Below the pieces are notes generated by a model. It saw only the letters and a list, made by a program, of their open reading frames with translations. It was not told the origin of the DNA and made no database searches. From contig MNCI01029492.1 in NCBI GenBank assembly GCA_015680685.1, positions 126,147-190,146 on the forward strand: a stretch of 64,000 nucleotides of DNA, given 5' to 3'. Numbering within the stretch: position 1 is the stretch's first letter; each line of letters opens with the position of its first letter. This DNA is from Gnetum montanum. Taxonomy: Eukaryota; Streptophyta; Gnetopsida; Gnetales; Gnetaceae. Positions 48,400 through 58,610 of the stretch are shown one piece after another. Made by a program: the position numbers and the translations under genes.

Positions 48400-49046
48400 G
48401 AAATTGGAGCTAGAAGGAGGGCCCCTAAAACCCTTACCTGCAAACTCCTAGCATTTACATTGTCAACTCCAAGCCGCTCCCTACTCAAACCTTCCCAGCG
48501 TTTATGCTGCCCAATCCAAAACCCCAGCCTGCAACTATCCAACGTCTACGTTGTACAGTGTCTACGCTCTTAAAAGCTTACTGACTCCTACGCTGCCTCG
48601 TTTTACGCCAGCCCCTGTTTGATGCTACAACCTCTTTTACCGTCTCCTGCTTTACGCTGAGCTCGCTTTACGTTGTGACCCGTTTTCACGTTGCAACTTG
48701 TTTTACGCTGAACTTGTTTTACGCTACGACTTGTTTTATGCTGAGCCCTGTTTTACGCTGAGCCTTATTTTACTCTGCAACTCGTTTTACACTCCTGTGT
48801 TGCGCTGATTACTTGTTCTACGCTGCAACTTCTTGTACGTTGTCTCCTGTTTTATGCTGCCACTTAGTTTACGCTGTCCTCTTTTACGCCATGACCCATC
48901 TTACGCCGTATACGCTCCCCAGCGTCTACGCTGTATACGCTGCATACGCTATCACTATACGTTGTCCATTGAAGCGTATACCCTGCACGCTACACAACAC
49001 ATTAACTTCGCATCTCCAGACCATTTCACATCCGCGACATATCATC
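48400..49046 (+). promoter_or_regulatory. Primer-binding site and TTTTACGCTG-rich leader of element 2
   Basis: TGGAGCTAGAAGGAGGG (from 48405) is the primer-binding candidate, homologous to that of element 1. From about 48590 to 48960 the leader consists of repeated TTTTACGCTG-like decamers alternating with short spacers, then TACGCTGTATACGCTGCATACGC. No coding signal. The leader would be the 5' UTR of the genomic RNA. Confidence 0.65.
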
Positions 49047-52000
49047 ATGAATCCCGCAAACAACATTACTGCCACCACTCAAACCACCGCCATCTTGGAC
49101 ATCACATCCATCCAACAGCCTGTCGCACAGCACCTGGGAGTACAACCTACAGCGGGGCCCCTCCAATCCCTACAGCTACAGGGGAGAGATCCAACCTCCA
49201 ACATCATCACCCAGGATCAGTATAATTTTATATGTATTAAAATACAAGCTGGCCTGGCTGTCGACCGAGCTGAAATGGAAGTGAAGAGGCAATTCAAACT
49301 CTTCTACAGGGGAGGACACCAGTTCACCCCTTCCCCATATGATGTAATCCCGGTTCCGGAGCAGTATTCGGAGCTCATCACACAACTCCTCCTGCAAAGG
49401 AGCCGCACGTTGGATCGGTATGCGCTAGAACCCCAACCAGAAGAAGAGGATGACTTCGCTGCTCAATCCGAGCACGAGGACTCCTACCACACTCTTAGCC
49501 CCTAAGCGCAGGCTAACCCCATTTTTCACCTAGAAACAGGGGAAATCCTGCCCCTCCAGCATCCTAGGTTAGCCCAGGCTCAAGCACCACCACCTGAAAC
49601 ATCAGTGCTAGTGCATATCCCTCCTCCAAGTGACTCCCAACCTAACACTTTCCCTCTTGCAGTCATCCCTACTACAGTTGCAGGCTTGTCCTTGCAAGCA
49701 TCGCCCCCTCTAGCTAACGTGGGAGTGACATTCCCACCCCGAGTGATAGGGATGCCACACGTCATCCCAGCCTCCACATCTGCTCATTATATCCCGCACA
49801 TCCAAGCGCATGCAGGCCCCTCAGCGGCCGTAACCCAACAGAGAGCCTCTTCACACAACGTGGCCGGGCAATGGCCAACGATGGGTATGCCGTCACACCA
49901 GCCTTCTCACCCCCACGTGCCACCCCACACGATTCCATGAGTTATTTTTCCCTAGGTACAGCCCCAGCCGCAACAAACGCAACCTTTCCCATACAACGTG
50001 CTGTCCTCAGTGCAACCCACGGTAAACTTTCCACAAGCACAACCGTCGATCGCCCAGCTTTCGGCCTTTCAACCCACAACTCAATAGTCTAACTTGTATG
50101 CAGCCCCACATCCCCATCCCGTGGCTTCACTGAGTGCCCAAGATTGGGCAGACGCCAAAAAGCTTATGCAAGAATTGACAGACGAGGTAAAACGCCTCAA
50201 AACAGCCGCCGACGAAGAGCTAAAAGTAGTGGACTTCTACAACGACGACCCCATCAGCTTCTCAGTCCCATCCTTAACCTTACCCAAAGGCGTCCCCTTA
50301 CCTACGCTAACCAGGTATAATGGGGAGACGGACCCCAACGCCCACCTCATAACATTTAGATTGGAATGCGTGCTACTCCAGGCATGGCCTCATTCCATTC
50401 TCCGAGTGTTCCCCATGTCCCTCGCGGGGAGAGCACTCGACTGGTACTGTGGCCTGCCGAGGAATTCCATCTTCTTCTTAGAAGATTTATTACACCAGTT
50501 TGTGACCAGGTTCAAGTACAACTTGAAACCCGAGGCCACGTTGGACAATCTCATACAGGTCAAGCAAGCACCGCTTGAACCTGTCCAGAAATTCATTCAG
50601 AGGTGGAGCGCTGCCCTCAACGAATTACACAAGCCAATCTCCCCGACCTACCTACTTACAATTTTAAAAGGGGCTGTTAATGACTTCTTTAAATCTAAGC
50701 TGTACTACCTTAACGCACGTGATCTTAACCAGGCATTTATGCAGATCAAAAACATAGAGGAAGCGGCTCAAAATAGCCATGACCCAGCATACTTGGCCTT
50801 CAAAAATCAACATAGTAAAAAGGATAAAGAGAAGGCTAAGACAACCATAGCAACAATAGCAGGAGCCCAACAAACGAATATCACACACCAACAAAAACCA
50901 CCCGCAACCCCTACTAACTACTATAAACTCGCTCCCACAACAACCCCAGAGTCATCATCATCACAGAACCCGACAAACCATACGTGCAATTTCGAGAGGA
51001 AAAAGCCCTCTCAATACACGCCTCTGCCGATGAAACCATCCCAGCTCTTTGATCAGCTCCTGAAAGCTGGGCTGATGAAACATAAGTAGTTATCCCCTGC
51101 GGCCATCCAAAGACATGACTGGTTCTGCCAACTCGTACAGAACTCAAGCTTAGCAACGCCGGATGAGCCACCCGTACCCAAAGGCTTTAGGATGGATCGC
51201 TTCTGCGACTACCATCAACGCAACGGGCACGGAACGGATTACTGCTTTACCCTGAAGCAGGATATCCAGCGGATGATCGATGACGGTCAAATCACTTTTG
51301 ATGGGGCTAACCCGGTCCAACCGCAAAATCAAGCTATGGGGGTGTATAAGGATCCCCTGAACACCAAAGAGGCCCCGTACGTGATTAACACGATCTATTT
51401 CGATGATGATTCCGAGGCACGTAGCATCAACACCATCTACCCCCAACATAAACAGGAAACACCTAATAGGCCATTCGTAGTGCAGATTCCTCCCGCTGTG
51501 TCTGCCCCCACACCTCAACCACCACGCGCTCCACAGTAGCCCTATGTCGTCCGTATACCTTCAGCCGTACCTACATCCTCAAAGCCACCAACCCCTCACA
51601 CTCGGCCTGCTCCTTTCGTAGTCCGAGTACCACCAGCCGTCGCAACAGCGAAGGCCCAACCTCCACTGAAATCGACTCCGTACATCGTTAAGACACCCGA
51701 AAGTCCTAACAATTGTCAAACCTCCACCACATAGGCGCAGGGCAAACCTCACCCCTACGTCATTAGGGTCCTCAACCAGCCTTCGACTCAAACACCTCCC
51801 ACTGACCAATCGCAATCCTGCCCGTCTCCATATGTGGTGCGCATCCCAAGGCAATCTGAGGCTCCGAGACCAGCTCCACCTCCACGCCACACGCGAGAAC
51901 GCCTAGCTGATAGGCTTACGCGTGAACGCTTGGAGAAGGAGCGCCAACGGTTGGCTCTGGGGCCACCCAAGCCCACTCCACTTAATTCCATACCCATGTT

Positions 52001-53192
52001 GCCAACTAACAATCAATCAAACTCAGGAAATCAGGGTAAATCATCAAAACAATATGAACCATCTAAAACTACGACACAGAGCAAGAATGATAGGCCACTA
52101 AAACACGAAATAAAGCTGTTGGGCCTAATGGACCCAGTCATTGCTGACAAGAGCATTCCTAACAGCAGAGATTTTGCAACGGCCTTGACGCAAGTCACCC
52201 AAGTGCTGAAGCAAAAGAACACCTCTTTAAGCTTGTATGACTTGGTTTTAACATCCCAAACTCATCGGGAAGCCCTCGTACGCATGCTAACGTCCATCCC
52301 AGTCAGTGAGGATTTGCCCCCAAGTGAACCTGCCATTCATGCTATCATGTACTCATCTCACGGAGCCATTCCAAAACCCTTTTGCTTCCAGGATGACAAC
52401 ATCAAAGTGGACAGGAACACAGGGGAAATAACGATAGTCCCCATGTTCATAACAATACACATAAACCAATTCAAAATACATAGAGTCCATGTAGACGATG
52501 GGGCAGCCACAAATGTTGTACCATATCCCATCATTGAACAACTGGGGCTTACCAACTTAATTAAACCAACCACAACAACATGTTTAAGGTCATTCAGCGG
52601 GTCACGTGTACTGGTCAAAGGCACGATAACCTTAGATTTCATAGCGAGAGACCAGTTCCCCACATCCGCTAACTTCCTAGTTGTCAATGAGATGCCAGGG
52701 TTCAACCTAATATTAGGAAGACCCTGGTTGGCCCAACTGAGAGCTGTGTCCTCTCCTATACATCAGGAGATTCACCTACCCTATGAGGACGGTGAAATCA
52801 TCATACATGGGGAAGCGGCCACTCCCATCATTTCATCGCACACAGACATAAACCAAGGCTCTGAGGTTGAACTCGACAAGCCTAGCCAAAATGACACAAA
52901 CAAACCACAACTGGTGGGCGGTAAACCTTCGAATACGGGACAAGAGTCTTCTAAAACTGAAACACCTGCATCTAACACTCTACACACATCGCCTCATGAA
53001 GAAACCAACACAGAAACAACGACGGACACCGAAACACCTGAAAATACCAATACCGAAACCATTCTATCAGACGTCTCCTAGACTGAATTTCCATTCAACG
53101 TGATCAGCGAAGGAGACGCAGAATACAAAATCATGCCAGCTAATACACCTCCTGACATAAAAATAAAGAAAATCAAAAAACAATTAAAATAA
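49047..53192 (+). pseudogene. gag-protease reading frame of element 2
   Basis: A single frame of 1382 codons from ATG 49047 to TAA 53190, interrupted by seven stops (49503, 49938, 50085, 51087, 51537, 51732, 53079), all explicable by C-to-T changes in CAA, CAG or CGA. Order: N-terminal 'YNFICIKIQAGL' and acidic 'FAAQSEHEDSYHTLSP'; Pro/Gln-rich linker; capsid 'YNGETDPNAHL', 'ALDWYCGL', 'FKYNLKPE', 'KFIQRW'; zinc-finger-like 'FCDYHQRNGHGTDYC'; Pro-rich repeats of 'PFVVRVP' type; protease 'VHVDDGAATNVVPY' and 'FNLILGRPWL'. No frameshift over 4.1 kb suggests modest age. The N-terminus matches element 1's, supporting this start. Confidence 0.9.
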
Positions 53193-53525
53193 AACTACAT
53201 TTCGTTCGAAACGACGTTAAACTACATTTCATCTAAAACGACATTAAACTACATACAGTCCGAAATGACATTAAACTATAATAGAGCCAAGAACATTATT
53301 AAACAACACCCTTTGTCCAGAAAGACGTTAAACTATCATGTCCGCAATGACATAAAACTAGCCACGATCAGAAATGGTCGGTCCACCAAGAAACTTATCC
53401 GCTTTATCCAAAATATTGGTCGTTTACAGTGGGGCCCGAAATGGCCTTAAACTACGCATAGTGGCCCGAAATGGCTTTAAACTAGTGCATATCAGGCCCG
53501 AAATGGCCTTAAACTAGTGCATACC
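53193..53525. repeat. Minisatellite between protease and antisense gene (array 1)
   Basis: First units of about 30-35 bp built on 'cgaaa.gac.ttaaactacat', then three cleaner units 'ggcccgaaatggccttaaact' at about 53433-53516. The latter core recurs in array 2 on the other side of the antisense gene. Confidence 0.8.
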
Positions 53526-53771
53526 CTGTCTTCCTTTTTACGTACCGTTTATCATTATTTTAGTGCATTACATTTAAACAGAAAAGCAAATCCAAAAACA
53601 TCTTCACATCGTGCCGTGTGTGCAACCAAATTGAAAATCAACAAAAAATATTTATTCATGCAATGTTATACAATTCTAAGAACCAATTGGTCCTATTTTT
53701 CTCAACATTTCCAAGTTACAATTCCTGTATCAATTTGAATCAGTCAAAAAACCCAAAAAACACTAAAAACA

Positions 53772-56700
53772 CTAAGCGTCCGGGACAGGAGGATCATCTC
53801 CTTTAGAGCCACCAGCGTCAGGGGCCCTTGCTCCACTGGGGCCAGCCTCTTGGGCATCATCACCACCTTCATTCTGAAAACACCAAAAAAAAACAACCAA
53901 CATAAAAATAAGCGGATGTGAAAATTTTAAACATTATTCAATGAACTAACTTCATAAGAATAAAACGCTTACCATAGGGGATCCCCCTAGACCAAATTCA
54001 AGCCGACTAAGGATTTCTTCCTATGAAACGCTGGCCCAATCTGTCCCGTCCAGGCCTAAGTCAATATCTGCCAAAGCCTTGCCTTTGTCGACCACCGACC
54101 AGGTAGGATGTTTCAGAGGGAATTCACCCACCGACACCTCCCTAGAAGCAGTAGTTATCACCCTTGTAGGTGATTCCATTTCTACAGTTGTGTTTTGAGC
54201 AAACGTATCAAACGCAAAGCGCAAACCCAAACCCTCCACAAACATCTCTAGCTAGCACTTCTCAATAGACACCTCCTTTAACGACTTCTTGTAATGATGT
54301 TTATGGTTCTTCTCATCCTAACCCCATTTGCGAACCTTGGAAGCAAAAGCCTTCCAATCTTGACACTTGAAGTTCAGGAGATCAATTTGGGCTTTGCGCT
54401 CCACCATCCTCTGAGTCAGCGACGCATGACGATTCAGTAAGTTCCAATACCTGGTGTATGTGACCTCGGACGTCCGCCAGGAGCGATCTCCACTTAGTCT
54501 GGTAGCGGCGAACTCATACCGAGCCTTTAAATCGTCACGTTCCTCTGACAATTTGGAGACTTCCTTTTCCTTTGCCTGTATTTGCAGCCACAACTGTTCA
54601 ATGGAACGCCTACAAGTCCATAATGACTTGGCATTGTGCGCAAGGCTTTCTACAACTCCCTCATAAATAGGCCTTGGCACCTGCTCTACTTCGGGGGAGA
54701 GTGTGGTGAGGCTTTCCATGCTAATGCTTTCTGAGGGATCCCATCTCAGTCTAGCACCTACCCACGCAAAAAATACAAATGTTAAAACTATACAAACAAG
54801 ATGTGAAGCTCCAAATCTTTAAGTAATGTATACCTATGTCAGGATGGGCTTCTTGGATCCGTTCAACGACTTCCTCCGCGATGCCAGCCACAAAATCTGT
54901 CTTACTTGGCATTTCTGACCAAATAAGTGGCTCATGGGCACGGGAAGAACTAACCTCAGCGGTCCTCTCAGGGGGAACCATCTTCATGGGAACGTCCAAC
55001 CGTACCGTCCTGGTCTCGCTACCTTCATCTGAAAAGCATAAAAACATGAAAATAAAAGACCGTAGGAGCAATAACTGATTCAGCAAATAAAAATGAACCA
55101 AAAGCGAAAATGTACCATGATCCTTATCGCCCTCTAAGGGATTGCCCAAATCCAAATCACCCTTAAGGAAGCTACTGAACACCTGGTTGATAACATCCTG
55201 ATCGTCTAACGGTTCAGTTTCAGTAGTCTTCTCTGTTAACTATTCCGTTCCTCCACCTTGGCTTTTCTCTGGACTTTCCTTCCTGTTGTTTTTCTCTATA
55301 TTCATCTCCTCCTCCTCTGTGATGGTCTCCAAAGCCTGCTTCCTCACTTTTTCAAGCCAAAAAAGGCAACAACACGTAAGCAATCGAAATAAGAGTCAAT
55401 CAACAAACGAAGACGATAAAATAATAAGCAGGTGAGCCTCGCTTACCAGGCATCTTGAAGCGTATGCGCTTCACACGTGGCTGGCTGACATCGGCGACCT
55501 CCTCCGTCAGATGGTCGGGCCTTTTCAACTTTGACTTGGCTCGGCCGATGGTTTCCTTGATAACCCGTTCTGCCCGCCTAGCGGTTAAAGGTACATCATC
55601 CGGATCCAATCCCAAACTATCCCGTGTGTGGATTGAACCGCCAGATGATCCCCCCGTGGTAATAGAAATGGATTCATCAATGCCTTTTGGGGCATCTTGG
55701 GATTTGGCTGTCGCAAACAAGTGTTTGACCCATGGGCAGGATAGTTGACCCTGATCCTGCATAACAAACTTGTTGTCTGCGCGAACCACAAGGAACTCAG
55801 CAAAACGGCAGAGATAACCGACGAAGAAGGCAAAGGTGAAGTGAGATTCTACTTCAATATTCGAGCACAACCGCACTATCTACTTATGCAGGCCCGCCAA
55901 CAAAAACTGAGCCCAGTTATACCGCATGCCAGCTTCCAAGACAGTTCGCATGATGCGTACCGCCTCAACCCCAAGACTCCTCACCTAGGAAAGGGTTTTT
56001 GGGAACACCTGTGCCCGAAACAGGGGGTATAATTCATTCACCTCTACAACTTTCGCTTTCCCTTGCATCAGGAATCCCTTGGTGCTTTTGGCCATGCCTA
56101 GCCAAGATTCCAGCTCACGGATTGTCTAGAGCTCTTTATGAGATCTATCCAACACTATGGGTAGGCCATCTGCTGGTACGCCAAACAAGTTGGAAAAGAA
56201 CACAGGCGACAAATGAAACACCATCTTGACACCCTTAATCCGGGTGTTGTACTGTGAGATAGACTCATTAAAAGAGTCCACGATCCCAATCATCTCCCCG
56301 ATTGAGACGTCAGGGCTAGGTGTCATAAAAAGCTCCATGAGGCCAGCATCGTCCAGGCAATGAGTGAGGGATGGTGGAGCTTGCTTACATAGCCACTTCT
56401 ATGCCTTTGCCACCTCCCCGAACTTCATGGACAAAGTAGTCTCAGTTCAGCCTATTGTCACGGGATCCCCACCAGGAGGTGCATCGACTATAAAACCAAT
56501 TTAAAACGATCAGATCAGCGTAACTTCAAACAGATAGACCCACTAACATATTCAGGAAAGGTTATCCTTTACCGTTAGTGGCAGATCTAGACATGCTGCC
56601 AAGATCACGAGAGAAAACTGGCCCATTGTCAGTCCAGTCTTCATGAAGCCACCCACAAGCCTTGCACATCGCAAACGCTCTGGAGAACTACTTGTGAAAG

Positions 56701-57976
56701 TGGACCATCGAACCCTTCGTTTGCCTCAACATAGTCCCACGAAGGGAGGGCCCCGTCATAAATGCTTCCAGAGCAGTGCGAGCAAGGGCTAATCCTTCAT
56801 CTTCAATGAGTGTCCCATCCGGGTTGGTCTTCGGCCTGTAAGCAAATATGGGTCATAATAAGAAACGAGCACTGAACAGCGAAAGGAAACAGTAAACTGA
56901 AACATGCCTACTTGGCCACTTGATACACCGTGCCAGGAGGGTTCTGGAATAGTGTATGTGCACGGGCAACTATGAACAACGTATTGTTGAGATAATCCAA
57001 CCCTTGCGGCAACAGTGCCCACACACGTGTTAATGGGCGTGTGGCCTGGGGCCCGCGCGTAGTACCATCTTCATTAACAAAAGGCCCCTCATCGATGTCC
57101 TGTATAAAAACCATGACACCCTCCGCAGCCCCCGACAGCATCTCTTCAAGCACGCTCCGTGCAGTCACCTCATCAAAGTTTGACCAGATAGCCACCTCGA
57201 AATTGTCCAATAGGAAGGACAGAAATCCACACGTGCCTCCCCTGAACCAAACCCCGTTATCATCCACGGTCAAATCCAGAGGAACCTCCCCATCCTCAAC
57301 GGGGCCAACCCATGTCAATACCCCGACGAGTTTAATGACAATGAGGAAGCATTTACTGTCCCTGCAACCAATCGCGATGTCACAATAAAACGAAAGTTTG
57401 AATCATAAATCGACAAAATTCAAAAATCAACTAACTGTTTATGCTCAGCGTATACGCTGCACATAGAGCGTATACGCCGGCCAAACTGTCAACACTTAGC
57501 GTAAAAAACGCAATTTAAACTCAGTGTATACGCTACCCAACTCAGCGTCTACGCTGACGACAATCGGCTTTACGCTGACGCCCGAACCCCTTCACGCCCA
57601 GTGTATACGCTGAGCAAACCCTCAGTGTATATGCCGTAAACAGAAGTTACACCGATGATAAATCAATTACGCTGACAAACATTTCGCCAATAAAGAGCGG
57701 TTTACGCTATAAAATGACGCTCGGCGTATACGCCGACAACCCATACGCCTAAAACCCTCTACCACCGGTGTATACGCCGAGACTATCTACGCAACAAACA
57801 AAAGATAGCACAGAAACAACAACAGAGACAGGGATCGGAGCCTACCTGTGGGACGTCACAGGCCATGATAGGATCTTTGGCCTGGGCAAGCTGTGCAGCA
57901 TGGCTTTTGTCTCCTCCGCGAAGGTCAAATCAGGACCCTTCCTTCCCTAGCCCTCCACTTCCTTCCCCTTGCCCAT
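53772..57976 (-). pseudogene. Antisense eight-exon gene of element 2 (HAD-like N-terminus, coiled-coil, acidic linkers)
   Basis: Exons: 57976-57846, 57361-56912, 56835-56573, 56487-55447, 55346-55116, 55028-54834, 54757-53973, 53873-53772; all introns GT-AG. They sum to 3198 bp, and each junction preserves one frame of 1066 codons, with about eleven nonsense codons (for example codon 10; five in exon 4). Residues 44-193 resemble the FCP1/NLI-interacting phosphatase HAD fold ('CFLIVIKLVGVL', 'LSFLLDNFEVAIWSN'), but both DxD aspartates are gone. Residues 281-628 contain 'FFSNLFGVPADG' and 'FFVGYLCRFAEFLVV', tentatively like retroelement-associated plant transposon proteins. Residues 770-1031 are helical and charged. 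Exon sizes and phases match element 1. Function unknown; probably nuclear, non-enzymatic. Confidence 0.82.
57435..57780. repeat. GCGTATACGC motifs in intron 1 of the antisense gene
   Basis: Intron 1 (57362-57845) carries repeated AGCGTATACGCTG, GTGTATACGCTG and GCGTATACGCCG units. These are the same palindromic core as the LTR array, but in different surrounding sequence, so this is not simply an LTR piece. Confidence 0.75.
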
Positions 57977-58330
57977 CTCGGATTGTCTACGCTGTCGATG
58001 TAAGTTTACGTTGAGCAACTGTCTACGCTGGCACTTGCAGGTCCACTCTTCGGCGTCTATGCTAGGGTCACTCTGCGTCTACGCTGGGGTTTAATCTTCG
58101 ATGTCTACACTAGGATCTCTCGTCGGCGTCTACGCTAGGGTCTCTCATTGACGTCTACACTGAGAGGCAGGTTTACGCTTACGCTTACGCTTTAGCAGGT
58201 TGCGCTCTATCGCTTACGCTATCGTTTTCAAAGTAAGAAACAAATGGACCCCCCTTTCCTTTATATAGTTCCCTGATGACGCTGACGCTGACGCTGACGC
58301 CGCCGCTGCTTACGCCGCCGTTGCTCCGTT
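57977..58330 (-). promoter_or_regulatory. Predicted antisense promoter and 5' region
   Basis: On the minus strand TATATAAA (58267-58260) stands about 285 bp upstream of the exon 1 ATG, followed by CT-poor, G-rich sequence. Between them are about five units of 'GTCTACGCTAGGGTCTCT' type (58040-58165) and a (TTACGC)n run near 58172-58190. Upstream of the TATA lies (GACGCT)n at 58276-58300. The layout is that of a stand-alone plant promoter pointing opposite to the LTR promoter. Element 1 has lost it. Confidence 0.6.
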
Positions 58331-58464
58331 TTTACCTTTTTTGCTTATTTTTCGCCAAAATTTTCCCAAAAGTGATAAAAATTAACTAAAAATTAAGTAA
58401 AAACAAAGATTATTGCATCTTGGTTTCTCCATGGACCCCATTTTACACATTTACGCTAGTTTAA

Positions 58465-58610
58465 ACCACCATTATGGCCCTGTACAGCCTTAAACTACCA
58501 TTTCCCCATCCGATGATGGCCCGGTATGGCCTTAAACTGCCACTCACGGCCCGGTATGGCCTTAAACTGCCACTCACGGCCCGGTATGGCCTTAAACTGC
58601 CATGCGTCCA
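58465..58610. repeat. Minisatellite between antisense gene and RT (array 2)
   Basis: Four to five units of about 35 bp with core 'ggcccggtatggccttaaact' followed by 'gccactca'. The last three are nearly identical. Peptide-like open frames over it on the minus strand are repeat artefacts. Confidence 0.85.
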
